A stretch of 64,000 nucleotides of DNA from Dermatophagoides farinae (lineage: Eukaryota; Arthropoda; Arachnida; Sarcoptiformes; Pyroglyphidae), in contig NC_134677.1 in the NCBI RefSeq assembly GCF_024713945.1, positions 3,909,001 to 3,973,000 on the forward strand, given 5' to 3'. Below, piece after piece: positions 1 to 13,809 of this stretch (position 1 is its first letter; every line of letters starts with the position of its first letter). A model generated the notes under the pieces. That model had not been told where the DNA came from. It saw nothing but the letters and a program-made list of their open reading frames with translations, and ran no database searches. Both the position numbers and the translations under genes were made by a program.

Positions 1-75
1 TTCAAAGATGGTATTATGAATCTGCAAGGCAAAGATTATGTCTTTTCACGAGCTTTAGGTGATGCTGAGTGGTAA
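1..75 (+). CDS. Possible C-terminal coding tail, unrecognised
   Basis: Frame 1 is open from the first base to a TAA at 73-75 and gives 24 residues ending in VFSRALGDAEW. The composition looks like real protein, and AT-rich non-coding DNA follows at once. I do not recognise the family. The upstream part lies outside the window, so it could equally be a chance open frame. Confidence 0.3.
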   Translation, partial: FKDGIMNLQGKDYVFSRALGDAEW

Positions 76-3000
76 ATATACAGACAATGCAAATGATATC
101 ATCATCGGATGAGATCCATTTCTCATTTTCATCTCGTCACATCATTTTCATCATTCTCGTTGAGCGTGTCATAAAACTCATTTATTTTTTTTTTTGATTT
201 TCATTGAAAAACACGGATCGATCGGAAAGGATCGGTTCGATAAAAAAAATCGCAAATTCAAATTAAAAATATTTACCTTCAATTTCTAACCGGAAACACA
301 GTTTATTATTTCCCAATATTCTTGTTCCGGCCTTCAATCTTGTCTATCCTCCTTAATTTTCTTTGTGTTTTCTTCTTTTTGATAATTTTTTCCTTTTCAA
401 TACACACAACCACCCACTTATGAACCGAAACAAATTTATAATTCCACTTAAAAATGATCACATGTAGCTGGAAAAAAAACCAGACCATCATCGATTGGTG
501 AATTTCTTTGACCAGTTTTTTTTAAACTGGATTTTCATTCAAATTCAATTCAATTGTTTTGATACCCTTTTTTTCTAAGCAAACGTGTATTGCATTCATA
601 CATCCATCATATACACACCTACACCAACCAGACAGACAAACATACATTTTGCGATTCATTTTCAATTATCAATCAAAATTGTGTAATCATGCGAGTTTTT
701 TTGTGCGCGAAAACATCACTTTCATTATGATTATTATTATTGTTTTGAATGAAAATTTAAAATTTGAAAAAATAATTTCTGACAAATTCAATTATCAATT
801 AATTAAATAAAAATCTAAAAAATTTTCACGTAATCAATAGATGTCGCTGATAATTAAATGAGTCTTACGCAATTTTTTATTTTTTTGTAGTCATAATGTT
901 ATAGCAAAACGAGTTTCACCTGATAGTTATAGAATGAACTGAACTGCCATAGGTTTGGTTTCTTAAATAGATGCTTCTACCTCATTGTGCAATCATGATA
1001 GTAGTAGTTTTATGTTTTACTGTAAAATGGCGGTTTATCTACAAAGCAACAACCTGTTGTTACTTTTTTTTTCTATCCCGCTTTCCATTATTTATTCGCC
1101 GTCGGTCATTGTGGATCGTCGAACTTTTCTGAATTTCTGTGTGTATGTGTGTGTCTACGAATTGAATGCTTTATTCAAAAAACATCATTTGAAAATATTA
1201 AAAAATTCAATGCATGATCATGAAGAATTTGTTAATGAACATGAACATAGAATGTGAATCGATCGACTAGAATGAACATCAAATGAACCAATACGAACAA
1301 TGAAAAGGTAAATTTTTCCTCTCACTATTCTACCTGTATATCCGGTAGTTTTAATTTGTTAAAAAATTGGCTTTATCCTGTTTTGTGTTAATTGCAATAA
1401 TGATTCATTATTCACATTTTTTTTTGCTCAATGCATTATTGTAAGCGAATGAGTAATATAGCCCATTTGGCCTTCTTTATTTTCACTTCCTTTGTATATA
1501 GTTCATAAAGGGTAATCTTTCATTGGCCAGTGATTCGCCTATTCAATTTCATTATGAAATTCAGTTCAACGAAAAATATGGCAATAATTTTTATTTGTTA
1601 TCGATTGGCCTACTGTTAGTTTATTTGATAAAATAAATGACTGCCAAACAATTGCATTTAGTTTAATAATTTTAAACGTACGTTTCAAATGAATTTCAAA
1701 TGAAGGATCGGCAAAATTTAAATAACTATGTAAATCTTAGATCATTCATGTGTCAGCATTTTAAATCCCAAGTTTTTTTTTGCAAGCCAGAACTGCAATC
1801 GATCATTTGTGACTGTCTCCTTTTTTCCTTGCTTTATGCATACGATCTACATCGATGATGGACGTTTCAAAATCGATTGAATATATCCGGTGTGGACATC
1901 GATAATTGAATCCATCTGTTAAGATCATTAAATCGAATACTGAAAAACTAATAATTGATCATTCAAATCGATTAAAGTTTCATAAAAATGGTCAAGTCAT
2001 TTTGTAGATATTTCCCGATAATGTCTCAAAGTTCATACAAGATCCAGTATCATGATCTGTTTGGATCAGTTAAAGATTATAATCGAATGTTGGATCGGCC
2101 AAAATTTACATTATATGTACGGCCGTATACAGCAACAAGAAAAAACGATACTTTGATGAAAAATTGAATTTTCCTAACACTGGTTGATTATATGTATACA
2201 CATGACGTCAAGCTGATATCTATCTATCTACATCTGATTGAAATGAATGATAATATCCAACAAATCAAATTTATTTTGATCAAAAAGTGTCAATCATTTG
2301 TGAATGAATAAAAAAAGAAGAAATTTTCCTTATAATTACTATAATTTTTTTTTCAATTGATTTAAATATTTTTTCCGTTCATGGCCTTCGTATTAATGAT
2401 TTTTTTTAGTGATTTGTTTATATGCTCATTATATAAATTAGCATTCATAATCCGATCTAATTTTTGATCGTATATGATAGGATTGTGTGTGTGTGTATTT
2501 GGAAAAATTTTTTTTTTCATTTCCAACTTCCTCAAGGGATTATATATTATAATAATTATTCACGATAATTGATATACACTTTTAGGAATTCATGAAATCT
2601 TTTTCAAATATTAAAAAATGGACAAACCGTTTGTTTTGGTTTTCATATTGAATCACAAGACTAATCGATCGGTACAATTACCTTGGTCATAATTTATTGA
2701 TTTAATGTTTTTCTTTCCTTAATTGTTTTTTGTTGTTGTTGTTGTTGTTGCTATTTGTTTGAAACCAATCGATTGTCTTATGATCTGACAATTTTTAATT
2801 GAATATTCATTTATTCAATTCAATTCTTGATTAACGTCATTATTGAAAAAGTTAAGATTGTTGAAAAATAAGTAAATATATCTATTATTATTGCATTTAT
2901 TTTTTTTCGGTACAAAATATAAAATTTCCCTTTTTATATTATTGAAAATTAATGGGTTATTTCAAGTGTTGTTTTCGGTTTCGCCTCATCATTATGTTTC

Positions 3001-3314
3001 ATTGTGAATAGATTAAATGATTTTTATCTGCTAATCCGACTTGTTTTTTGTTTTTTTGACTTTTAATTTAGTATTCATCATCACGTCAACATCAGATAAA
3101 AACAAAACAAAATCTTAGACCACATGATTTTTTTTTCTGCTAAAATTCATTTACCAATCCACCTTTATCTATCGTCGCGTATGGTTTACATCAATTTTCC
3201 GAAAAACTTCGATACAGGATTGTCTATTGTGGATAAATGTGATTGTTAAATCCTGTTTTTTTCCGTTTGTTTGTTTTTTTTATGTTTTCGTCTTTATGTA
3301 TCTATGTATGAATT
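76..3314. other. Non-coding, upstream of the Rho gene
   Basis: AT-rich DNA with poly-T and short CA/GT runs and no coding signal that I can support. The open frames are short, low in complexity and lack splice context. Promoter and 5' UTR of the Rho-like gene probably lie near its right edge, but no clear core promoter could be picked out. Confidence 0.6.
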
Positions 3315-6300
3315 ATGATCAAAATGTCTAAATCAACGGAATTATCGGTTAGCCATCACCATCACCATCATAATCATCATCATACTAAACAACAGTCGAA
3401 TTTGCCATCAAAATCACAACAAACAAAAGTGACAAAAAAATTACGTAAATTAAAATGTGTATTTATTGGTGATGATGCTATTGGTAAGACTAGTTTAATC
3501 GTATCATATACAACCAATGGTTATCCAACTGAATATGTACCAACCGCATTCGATACCTATTCCGGTAAGTTTTCACATGTTTTTTTGAATTAATTTGATA
3601 AAATTTATATGTTCATGTTGATCACTACCTGGTTGTCTTTCCAAGTAATGAGATGTTAATTCCTTTACATCGTTTAACCATAACTAATTCATTTATGCTA
3701 GTATAACATAGTCTTTGATTGGATTTTTTATTTTTCGTTTGATCAATGAAAGTGATAAATGATGATGTAGATGTCTGGCCAAACGGATTTATCATTATCT
3801 TTATTTTTTCGTTATAAGAACGGTCTATTTTTACTACATCCATACATCCACAAACATTTGTAATCATCATCTCAGCAAAAAAAGCAAACTTGTATTATTC
3901 GAATATCGTTAAGTAAATTTACCACCATTTTAGCTCGTGGTGATGATGATGATGATGATGATAATGATGATGATGATGGTTGCCAATAGCTAAATGCATT
4001 CCTATTTAACCATTTTCTAATATTTGTATTGATAGATGTTTGTGTGTTTTATATTCGAATTTTTCTTTTCACTATTTTTATATTTCTCACATGATTCGAT
4101 TCATCAATTGGATTTTTGTTTTCAAAAAAAAAGTTTCTATAGTTTTGCAATTATCATTTCGATTTTTTTTGTTCATTCATTTATTGAATTGATTCAAAAA
4201 TAGCAGCATTACAATTGTGTTTGTATGTGTGGATCAATGATGGGATTGTTGATGGTCCGGGAATAGTAATTAGATTTTGATTTAATTGATTTTCATCAAA
4301 GTCTTTCAATCATATGATTTATAATTGAAAAATTGAATGTATGAAATCATATTCTGGCCATTATTTTTATTATTATTATTATTATTATTTCTAGACCTAA
4401 ATTACTGTCTAATATTATTTAATCTGATTTTTTTTTCTACCCACAAAAAAAAGTGTTGGATAGTTATAATTATATTTTTTCATAAATAAAGTTGTCATAT
4501 ATCATCGTTTGTTTATGACATTTGTTATCTGACAAGATAAAATATCGTTGTACTTGTTTGTCCATCAATCGAATGAATATGAAAATAATTTTTCCATTCA
4601 ATTTAGACCAATGACTATTGAGATATTCACTTATTCATTCGTTTTTTTTTCTGACCAAAAAAATAACTATGATTTTGTCTATATCGAGTGAATCGCAAAA
4701 AGACCACACGAAAAGATAGAGATCAAGAAATGGTCAGTCCTTTACTCATAATGAAAAAAAAAATTGACAGACATTTTGTGAATTCTATTTTTAAATCATT
4801 TTTTTTTATTATTATTATGATCATGATGCATGTAACCGAATAGATAGATAGATAGATAGATCTAGCAAAAACCGTTTTTGTTGCTGTTGTTGTTGTTGTT
4901 TCGTTTAGTTTTGTACGACCGAATATGCAATCTATGTAACTAACTCTTATTGTATATATGTGCTTTGAAAGCTTTATTCATCCCATATTTCAATTGAACG
5001 ATCGATCGATCCGATCGATTGATTGATTGAATGATTGATGTTTTCGTTCAAATATGATTGATGGGATGTACTATTTATGTTTTGAAATTGAATTCAATTG
5101 AATTGAGTACTACCCGGTTCCGTTATTTTTTACTGTTTTAAATCTTTCAGGTTTTTTTTCACATAAAAAATTGCTATAAATATGAATCAAAGTGATAATT
5201 TTTTCTCTTTTTTTTGATAAGATACATGTTATTAATTTCATCATCATTTTTTTCAGAGTTTTGATTGCATTTTGATTGAAATTGAATTTTGTATCCTGTA
5301 AAATTATATTTGTGGTTGGAATCAAAATTCTTTTTCTCGATCTCTTCTTTTTTTTCACATTCATAATCATTATCACGGATGAATGGCTAAAAATGAATGA
5401 TAATTTTGAATGAGAAAAATTCTTTAACATTAAGAATCAATTCAAAAAATCGTTAAAAGTGTTAATTATTATCAGAAATCAATCATATATTTATTTATAC
5501 TTGATCAACAGGTTTCATTAGTCTTATCATAGGATTTCCAAAACAAACAATAGTAGGGTATATGAATACAGGGAGAAACATGTGGTTACAGTTATTATCC
5601 ATTCGTTCTCTCATCATTCACAATTTTCTTACAGCAAAGTTAATTTTTTTTAAAAAAAAGACCAGTATGGATGATGATGATGATAATGGTTTTTTTTGCT
5701 AGTATCATCGACCTTCATTATTTTTGTTGTTTCAATTGTTGTTGATGAATCGATTGTATGAAATATTATTCATTTCTATCTATCTATTTTCAGGATTGAG
5801 CACATGTATTGAATTAAACTGATGATGATGATGGTGATGATGCATTTGAATGAAGAATTCACAGTGTGTATATTATGGTGGGCTGTAATTTTTTTTTTGC
5901 AATTTGAATCTATTCTGCTTTCAAATGAATACATTGAATTGAAGTGATCGATGACAATGGTCATATAACGGCATTTTGGTTGTAATCAATTTCAATATTT
6001 CTTTTCAATTGAAGGTAATTCAAACAGAAATCACATTCATCATTACCTCCATCATCATCATCACCACCACCACCACCACCTATGCATTTATAAACTCATG
6101 GTGTGGTCTCTTTCATGATGGAGTTTTTTCGATCCATCAATCCCATTGATAATGGGCTAGTAGATTTTTTCTTTACTTTTTCTGTTTCTATTAAAAACGT
6201 AATGATTTCCTGAATCCGATAATAAACACTACACAGCTATGTGATGGTATGGTTATTTATGTGATTCATAATAATAGCCATGACCTGACAATCTTGTTGT

Positions 6301-9300
6301 TTAATTTTAATTTTTTTTTTAATAAAATTTAATTCAATTACACACACACACGAATAAATGATGGTCCAGTCATGACGGCAATCACCATCATCATCATGGT
6401 AATGGAGATTGTTATCTGCCGTGAATGACAGACAAATCAAACAATGTGATAGCTTTGACCATTGGCCATATATTTGTTGAGACATTCCACCGCAATCATA
6501 ATTCTAATATTAAAAATAATAATAATTTGAAATTCGCTAATCTCAGTTCTGTTCGTTTCATCATCATCAATGGACAATCTCTCACATCTTTCTATCTATA
6601 TATCAATCAATCAATCAATCTAAAAACAACGTTTTTTGAGGAGAGAATGAGGGAAGAAAAATTGAATTTTTCTCTTTTTTTTATTATGTCTGAAGTTTTG
6701 TCATTTTTTTCTTTTTTTTTATTTTCTATGGATCTCGATGATCTTTGGTGTATATAATATTGTACACGCAAACATCATTCCGGTCATACGTGTACGTGCG
6801 ATAACCTCACGCGATCACGAGCTCTTTATTCGGGAATTTTATATCTGCTTCCTTGTCTCCAAGTATGTTGTAGATTAGCTAATTATACCTAAACATGTTG
6901 ATGATGATGATGATTGTTTATGCTTTGGATGCAATTGTTCAATCTTTGCAGAAATCTTTTTCAATATTTTCATGCGAATGATATTTATGAATTTTCAAAC
7001 ATAATAATGTCTGGATGATGAGAAGAATACATTGTTGTTCCTGTCAAATTTGAAGATAGACAAAAAAAACAGAAAAGTGTTCCAGTTGATAAAATCCATC
7101 AATTCAATACAATGGAACAAATGATGCATCAAACAGCAATAATAATTTTGTCAAATTATTCAATCAAATTTATTTATCTTGTCCATCATCAAATTGGTTC
7201 CAATTTATAGCTTTTTTTTGTTCTGAAAGCATATTTGACATGTAGAAAAAAAAATGATTTGGATTTGCTTTTGTTGTGAATTGAATCTAATCAAAGAAAT
7301 GAAAAGAAAAAAAAATATCCCGATTGTGTCGATTGATGAGGCAGATATAAATGTATTTAGAATTTGGCTAAGCCAAATAGATCAAAAAAAAATAAAATAA
7401 TAATTCCTGCGATTAAGTTTGTATTTGATTTCTATTTTTAAAGGAATTTTTTTTTATAAATCTCAATAAAAGATGTCATAGTGTAAACAAACAGAATTTT
7501 TCTCGCCCATCATTTTCACATTTATCAATTGATTGAATTTATTTTAATACATCCGTTATTTACTTGAAAATGTTCATCTCATTCTCAAATACATTCTTAT
7601 GAAAAATGAAATGATTTGTTCCGGTCATGTTTTTGGTTTTTTTTGTGTCAAAATTTTTTTGTTTCATTTATTGCCAAAAATTGTTGTTAGATTAAATAAT
7701 CATTTCCGTAATGTTGGTCAATTTTTTCTTTCGCTTTAACATCATTAATGAGATGATAAATAAAGATTATCCTGAATGATGATTGAAATTATTAATGGTA
7801 ATCTGTGAATTGGAAATGTTTTTGTAATACAAATTTATTTATAGACAAAACCTGACACAAGTAATCCATCTATAGATGGATTTTTGTCACCCGGTTGTTC
7901 TTTATTCTTTGATTAAGTCATGATTTTGTGATTTTAAATATCTAATCTTGTCCAGACTGATAAGTTGCCATTCACCTCCTAATCGATCATCATCGATGAT
8001 GTTGATGATTATGTTTGAAAATTGATCGTGATTATTGGTCACCACAAATATTTTGATGATCATATACTATCTCACTTATGTCTAATCAATAATAATATTA
8101 ATGTGCACGATCCGTGTGTTTGCGTGTGTCCATTTTGACACGATGAAGATTGAATGTTTTTTTTTTTTTTTTTTTTTTGAATCTCGTGATGGATATATTC
8201 AATGGATTAAATTATTGTTCATATATGCTCAATCATTCTATTCGTGTATGTCCATGTTGAATGTAACTAATGATTAAATGCAAAAAAAATAATGCTTCTG
8301 ATTTATATAATAATAATAATATTGTTTCTCCTTTCAAACATATATAAATATGAAGTTTTTTTCTGGCTCTGTATATCTTTAATTACAAAAATATTGCTTG
8401 CATAAATTTTGTTGAACTAAAAAAAATGAAAAATAAAAAATTTAAACCATGAATTCATGATTGTATATAATATTCAATGGAAATGAAAAATTGTAGTCAC
8501 ATACTAAAAATATACACAGCCAGCACACACACACACACACATATAAAACATGAACAATAAATGATACCTTGATAGTCAATAATAATGATGAAAGAAGACA
8601 AAAAAAAACTGAATGTCAAAGAAAAATTCAAACCGGCGACCTGATAAACTGAACAAAACAAAATGACCCAACTACTATCGGATTGGCTTTTTCTAGATTT
8701 TTTTTTTCATTTTGCTTTGGCTTAGATTTTCTCCTCTCTCTCTCTCTATTCCTATGTAATGATTGGCCATTTGGATGCAATGCAGCAAATGATCAAATCA
8801 TCACGTTTTACGTTGGATAATAAGAAAATAAAGTACTCAAAAATGTAAATAAATATTTAGGCTCCATAATCATTGACATTATTATTATTATCAGACAGAT
8901 TTTTGATTTTTTTTCATTCATCAACAAAAATCTAATTACCGACTATATTTTATCGAAATTCAGCTACAAATGAGCTACAACAAACCAAAATTGACATTAT
9001 TATGATAATGTTTATAATTTCTATTTAGTATTTCTCATTATGCTAATCTCGAGATGAATGATGATGAAGCAGAAGCCATTTTTGCCATTTTATAACCACT
9101 GTGTTGTTATTGTTGATGAAAATGATTATGATGTTTCAGATATATAAATTTAGAACATGGATCAATAGATAATCATGTTATTGCATACGATTTGCGTTTG
9201 TATTTTGTGGTGATTGTTATCCGTTATCTTCTTGATTTCAACAATTTCATTGATCGTCCATTTTGTTTTGTTGTTTATTGTTCAATATGATGAACCCAAT

Positions 9301-12300
9301 AAAATAAAATTTTTTTTTCTTTATTTTATTTTATTTTAATACTAATCATTGATCATTCCAATGAACCTTGAATAATTTATTCATTATCATGATAAGAATG
9401 AAATTTCATCATAAATATATTAGGTTTAAAGATTTATTACAATAAAGATGTTAAGCATTACACCTTGTCTGCATGCTAAAGATTGATTTTTTTCTTTATT
9501 TCTGTTTTCATCTACATACATTAAGTTATTATACAATCAACAAAATATTCAGTGAAAGTAAATGTTTATGTGAATTTTTTTTTGTCTTGTAATATACATG
9601 ACATTTGAAAATGAAAGAATTTTCATTTGATTTATAATTGTCAATCGGCTATTAATTCATACTCCACCCATTTTGACGGTTAGTGTGTGTGTGTATGTCA
9701 TGCTAGAATGCATCGATTTTTTTTGTCATTTCAATTCTAATAATGACATGTACGTAGCATATAGACAGGAAATGAACAACAACAACAACAATCATCACAG
9801 TGAAAATAAATTTCTCTTATGTTTTATCTGTTCATGTTTAAGTATATTTACGTGTGTGTGTGTGTAATAAATCCACAAAATTATTTTATTGTTCATCATA
9901 ATAAAAAAGCTTATCTTTTTGAAAAAAATACTGTTTCACTGTTACGTTCTGATAGTTTTCACGAGCAAAAAATAAATTCTCGTTTTATTATGTAATGATT
10001 CAGATCAATCAAGGACATTAGAATTAAATTGGATAAAGTCTGAACTATGAATCATCGCTATTGAAATAAAAATTGTATCGAATTCAATTCTATTATTGGC
10101 ATAAAAAAGGAGAGTTTTACTTATAACATTATAATGTTGGCCATTGACCGCCATTCGATTCCAGTGAGGTTGTTTGCCCCAAAAGATTTCTCCCTTTTTT
10201 ATTTATGTTATTGTTCTTCAAGCTATAAACTTATAGACTCGATTTTTTTCTTTGATTTATTACTATTCAATGTTTCCTGAATCTTCAAGTGTTTATTGAT
10301 GCGCTTGATTGATTTTTCTTGACCTATGCGATCATCGAACTTTTTGATTTATCAATCCTATAAGATTTGTAAATCCATTTTTCAATTTTAAGGGTCATTC
10401 TTTGTGTATGTGTGTGGTTAGGTCACCTGTACACAAGCTTGTCAATCAATTAATCGATAACATCTCAAAACAATTTTTGAAACTACCACACACATAATCA
10501 CAAAGATGTCATATCTGTTATGTATTGTCAAATTATTATTATCAGGCTTCATAATATACAGTATGATAAGGTGAAAGGTTATATGAAAAAAAATTATTGA
10601 TGCATCATGCTGATAGAATCAAAACCTAGACAGGTAAAATCTATTGTAAAATTATAATGTTCGTTTGAATATGTAAATGAATTATTTCTTCCAAAAGATT
10701 ACAATGGATAAATTTTTTTTATCCTGCTGCCCTATCGATTATACTATCATATAACCGACAAACAACAAACAGGTCGAGTTTATTGTTGATAATGAAAGAA
10801 GGAAAAAATTCTTTAATCTATTCACCAGTTTTTATCCATTTAAATAAAAAGATAAGAAAAAAATGAACAAATGACACCATCATCAACAATATGATCGGAA
10901 TGTTTTCAACTTATTGTCACGATGGCCATCATGATGATGATGATTTAGATCGGATTCTTCATTGTATATTTGTATGGTAAAGTTAATGTCAATTTTTTAA
11001 CCTTGATCCTCGATTCATTGAAGGAAATGTAAATGGTGAGAAAATAGATTTTACCATTGGCTTTTTTTCAAATAAATTACAACATGTGGATGTTTTTTAT
11101 CATTGTTAGTTTGATCATAATGATGGGAATTGAGTTTTCTGAGAATGGTTAACATTATTCATGGCTAGTTTTTTTCTGGTCATCCTTATAACATAAAATT
11201 TTTTTCCACACACAGACACATTCTTCGATTAAAATCATCATTTTTTAATGAATCCGGAAATGTAGAATTAAAATTCCAATTTTGCTACTGTTTTTTTTTG
11301 ATTAATATTAATGAGATGATGATTTGATTAATATAATCGAATCATCATGATTAAATCATATTGATTAGCCACAATTCAAGAGGTCATTAACTTGGCATGA
11401 AAATAACAACAACAAGCAAATTGGATAGATTGGGTTGATTTTTTCCAGAAATTATTACTGTTTGCGGCATTGATCACAGAAAATTTATCAAAATAAAAAT
11501 TAATCAAATCAAACGGGTTTTTTTGTTGTTGTTTTTCTGTGAAAAAAAACCACTGGTCATTCAAGCAATGTTTTACTTCCTTTATTTTTTATTCTACTGC
11601 GTTTATATGCAATTTTGGATATTATCTCTCAAAAAAAAAAAATTCCATGTTGAAGTAGAATATTTCCACGAATGATTACGGTGTTCAAGTGAACATTTTT
11701 TTTCTTTTTTGATTATGATCTTCATGCACAAACAAAAAAAACTGTACAAGAATTTTCTTTATACTACTACTATATGTTATCTGATGGACAAATTTTTTTG
11801 CTCTAATGATAAAAGACTATCCTTGATTTTTTTTTCTTCTCGGACAAATCATCTTCTTTAACAACATCGCCACCAGCACCTGTCAATTATCGCCACTTCA
11901 TTGTCTATGACGATGTGTGTGTGTGTGTGTCTGTCTGTGTGTATGTATCCGCTGGACAATGCGAATTCGACTCGGTTGTTTGTCGTTGTTTGTTTGGAAC
12001 AAATATTAAAAAAAAAACATAATTTGCATTTAGTATGATTGGATTGTTGTCAAATTGGATTAGTCTGGTTTAAAGGTTATGTGTTCCAGTTTTGTTTTTA
12101 CATGATCATTGTTTTCGAACATATTGAACTAAAAGAAAGGAGAAAAATAAATGATATATGAACTATTGTTGATTATAATTATCAATTAGTTGTGTCATCG
12201 ACTATAATCATCATCAATGGGAAAAAGGGGATGGAATGAACAAATAAAAAAAAATTTGTCTCGACGATTTCGAGCAGACATCGTCATCATGAATAAGAAT

Positions 12301-13778
12301 AATTCGTTTGCCTGAAAATCAAATCTAGCGTTTAATGAACCCTTTTATTATTTCATCACCCATAACATGATGATGATGAACAACATAGAATAAGCACTAT
12401 TAACGTTGATCTTAATTGTCATGGCCTTCATCATAATATCAGTTATGAGAAGAACAAGATTCCTGATCATATTCGTGACCGACTGTGTGTATAATCAACC
12501 CTTTCATTATAGTTGTATCTTGTTTTTGGATTATACATGAAAATTGATGATGATGATGATGATGATAATCATTTAATGATCATAACTCATAATAATAATA
12601 ATCAAACAAATCCATAACATGTCTATGCATACCTAAAACCAATTTTATAATTGTCCATATAGCCGACGACAACAATCAGTGAGACGAGTTCAAATGGTGG
12701 TGGTTTTGATTTTATGCCAATCATCATCATTGGTGTATCTTTTATCTGTTCTGTTTTATTTGTTTGCATGCAAGTCTTCCGCATTCGTTTTGTAACAAGA
12801 CGAACAGGAACAACAAAAAAAATCTGATGTGAAATGATTCTTTGTTTATACAAAACACACAAACACACACACACAATTGGTTGTCTTTTATTATTAAATT
12901 GAAGATTTATTAGTCTCTCGATAGAATATCACAAAACATATTCAAACAAATCAAACCAAACAACAATCAACATTGAGAGTAAGATCCAATTTCGACACCA
13001 TTTTTTTTTACCAACATGGTTGAACATTCATTGTTTTGTTCATCTTTTATAACTTTTGCTTTGTATGATGATTGATGGATTATCATCATCGTCATCATTA
13101 AAATATTGTTGTTTGCATTTTGAATGAATCAAGTTTTATTCCTTCATTTTGTTGTTGATGTGGTTAACACTAAACAGTTTGAAACATACAATGAAATTAT
13201 TATAACAATAATAATACCGAAACATTATTATACTCAATAAATATAACCGGCTTGGATAGATCATCGCTTCATCATTGTTAATGATCTGAATTTCCGTATG
13301 TTTGGCATGGTTTTTTCCTGCCAATGTCGATGATGATAATGATGATGATGATGATGAAGAGGAGGAGGACAAAATCGATGAAAAGATGTTGTACGAATAG
13401 GGAGATGTGTTTACATGAAAATTGTTTTTTTAGTCATTTCATTTCTACAGCTGATTGAAAATGTCCTTAACATCAACAATCCTACAGTGAAGGGGGTTGA
13501 TAGGTCATACTTATTACTCATTATATTTCATCATCATCATTGTTGATTGTGATTGCCGTCGATAATGATGATATTTTTTTTTTTGGAAGGGTCGCCACCA
13601 TCATTAATGTGTCCAATGTCCAACTGAATTTCGAAGTGAATGAATAAAGGTCAATTTTTTATGATCTATTTTGTTGTGGTTCAATGACGATACAAAGATG
13701 ATGATGATGATATTTGAGAAAATAATCGGTTTCTTATCATATGCCCATTTTGGAATGATAATTATCTTTGTGAGGTTT

Positions 13779-13809
<31 letters not shown>

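Noticed and set aside
8520-8540. Direct-repeat array suggestive of CRISPR
   Set aside because: These are CA/GT and GAT microsatellites in a eukaryotic genome, with no spacer-repeat structure.
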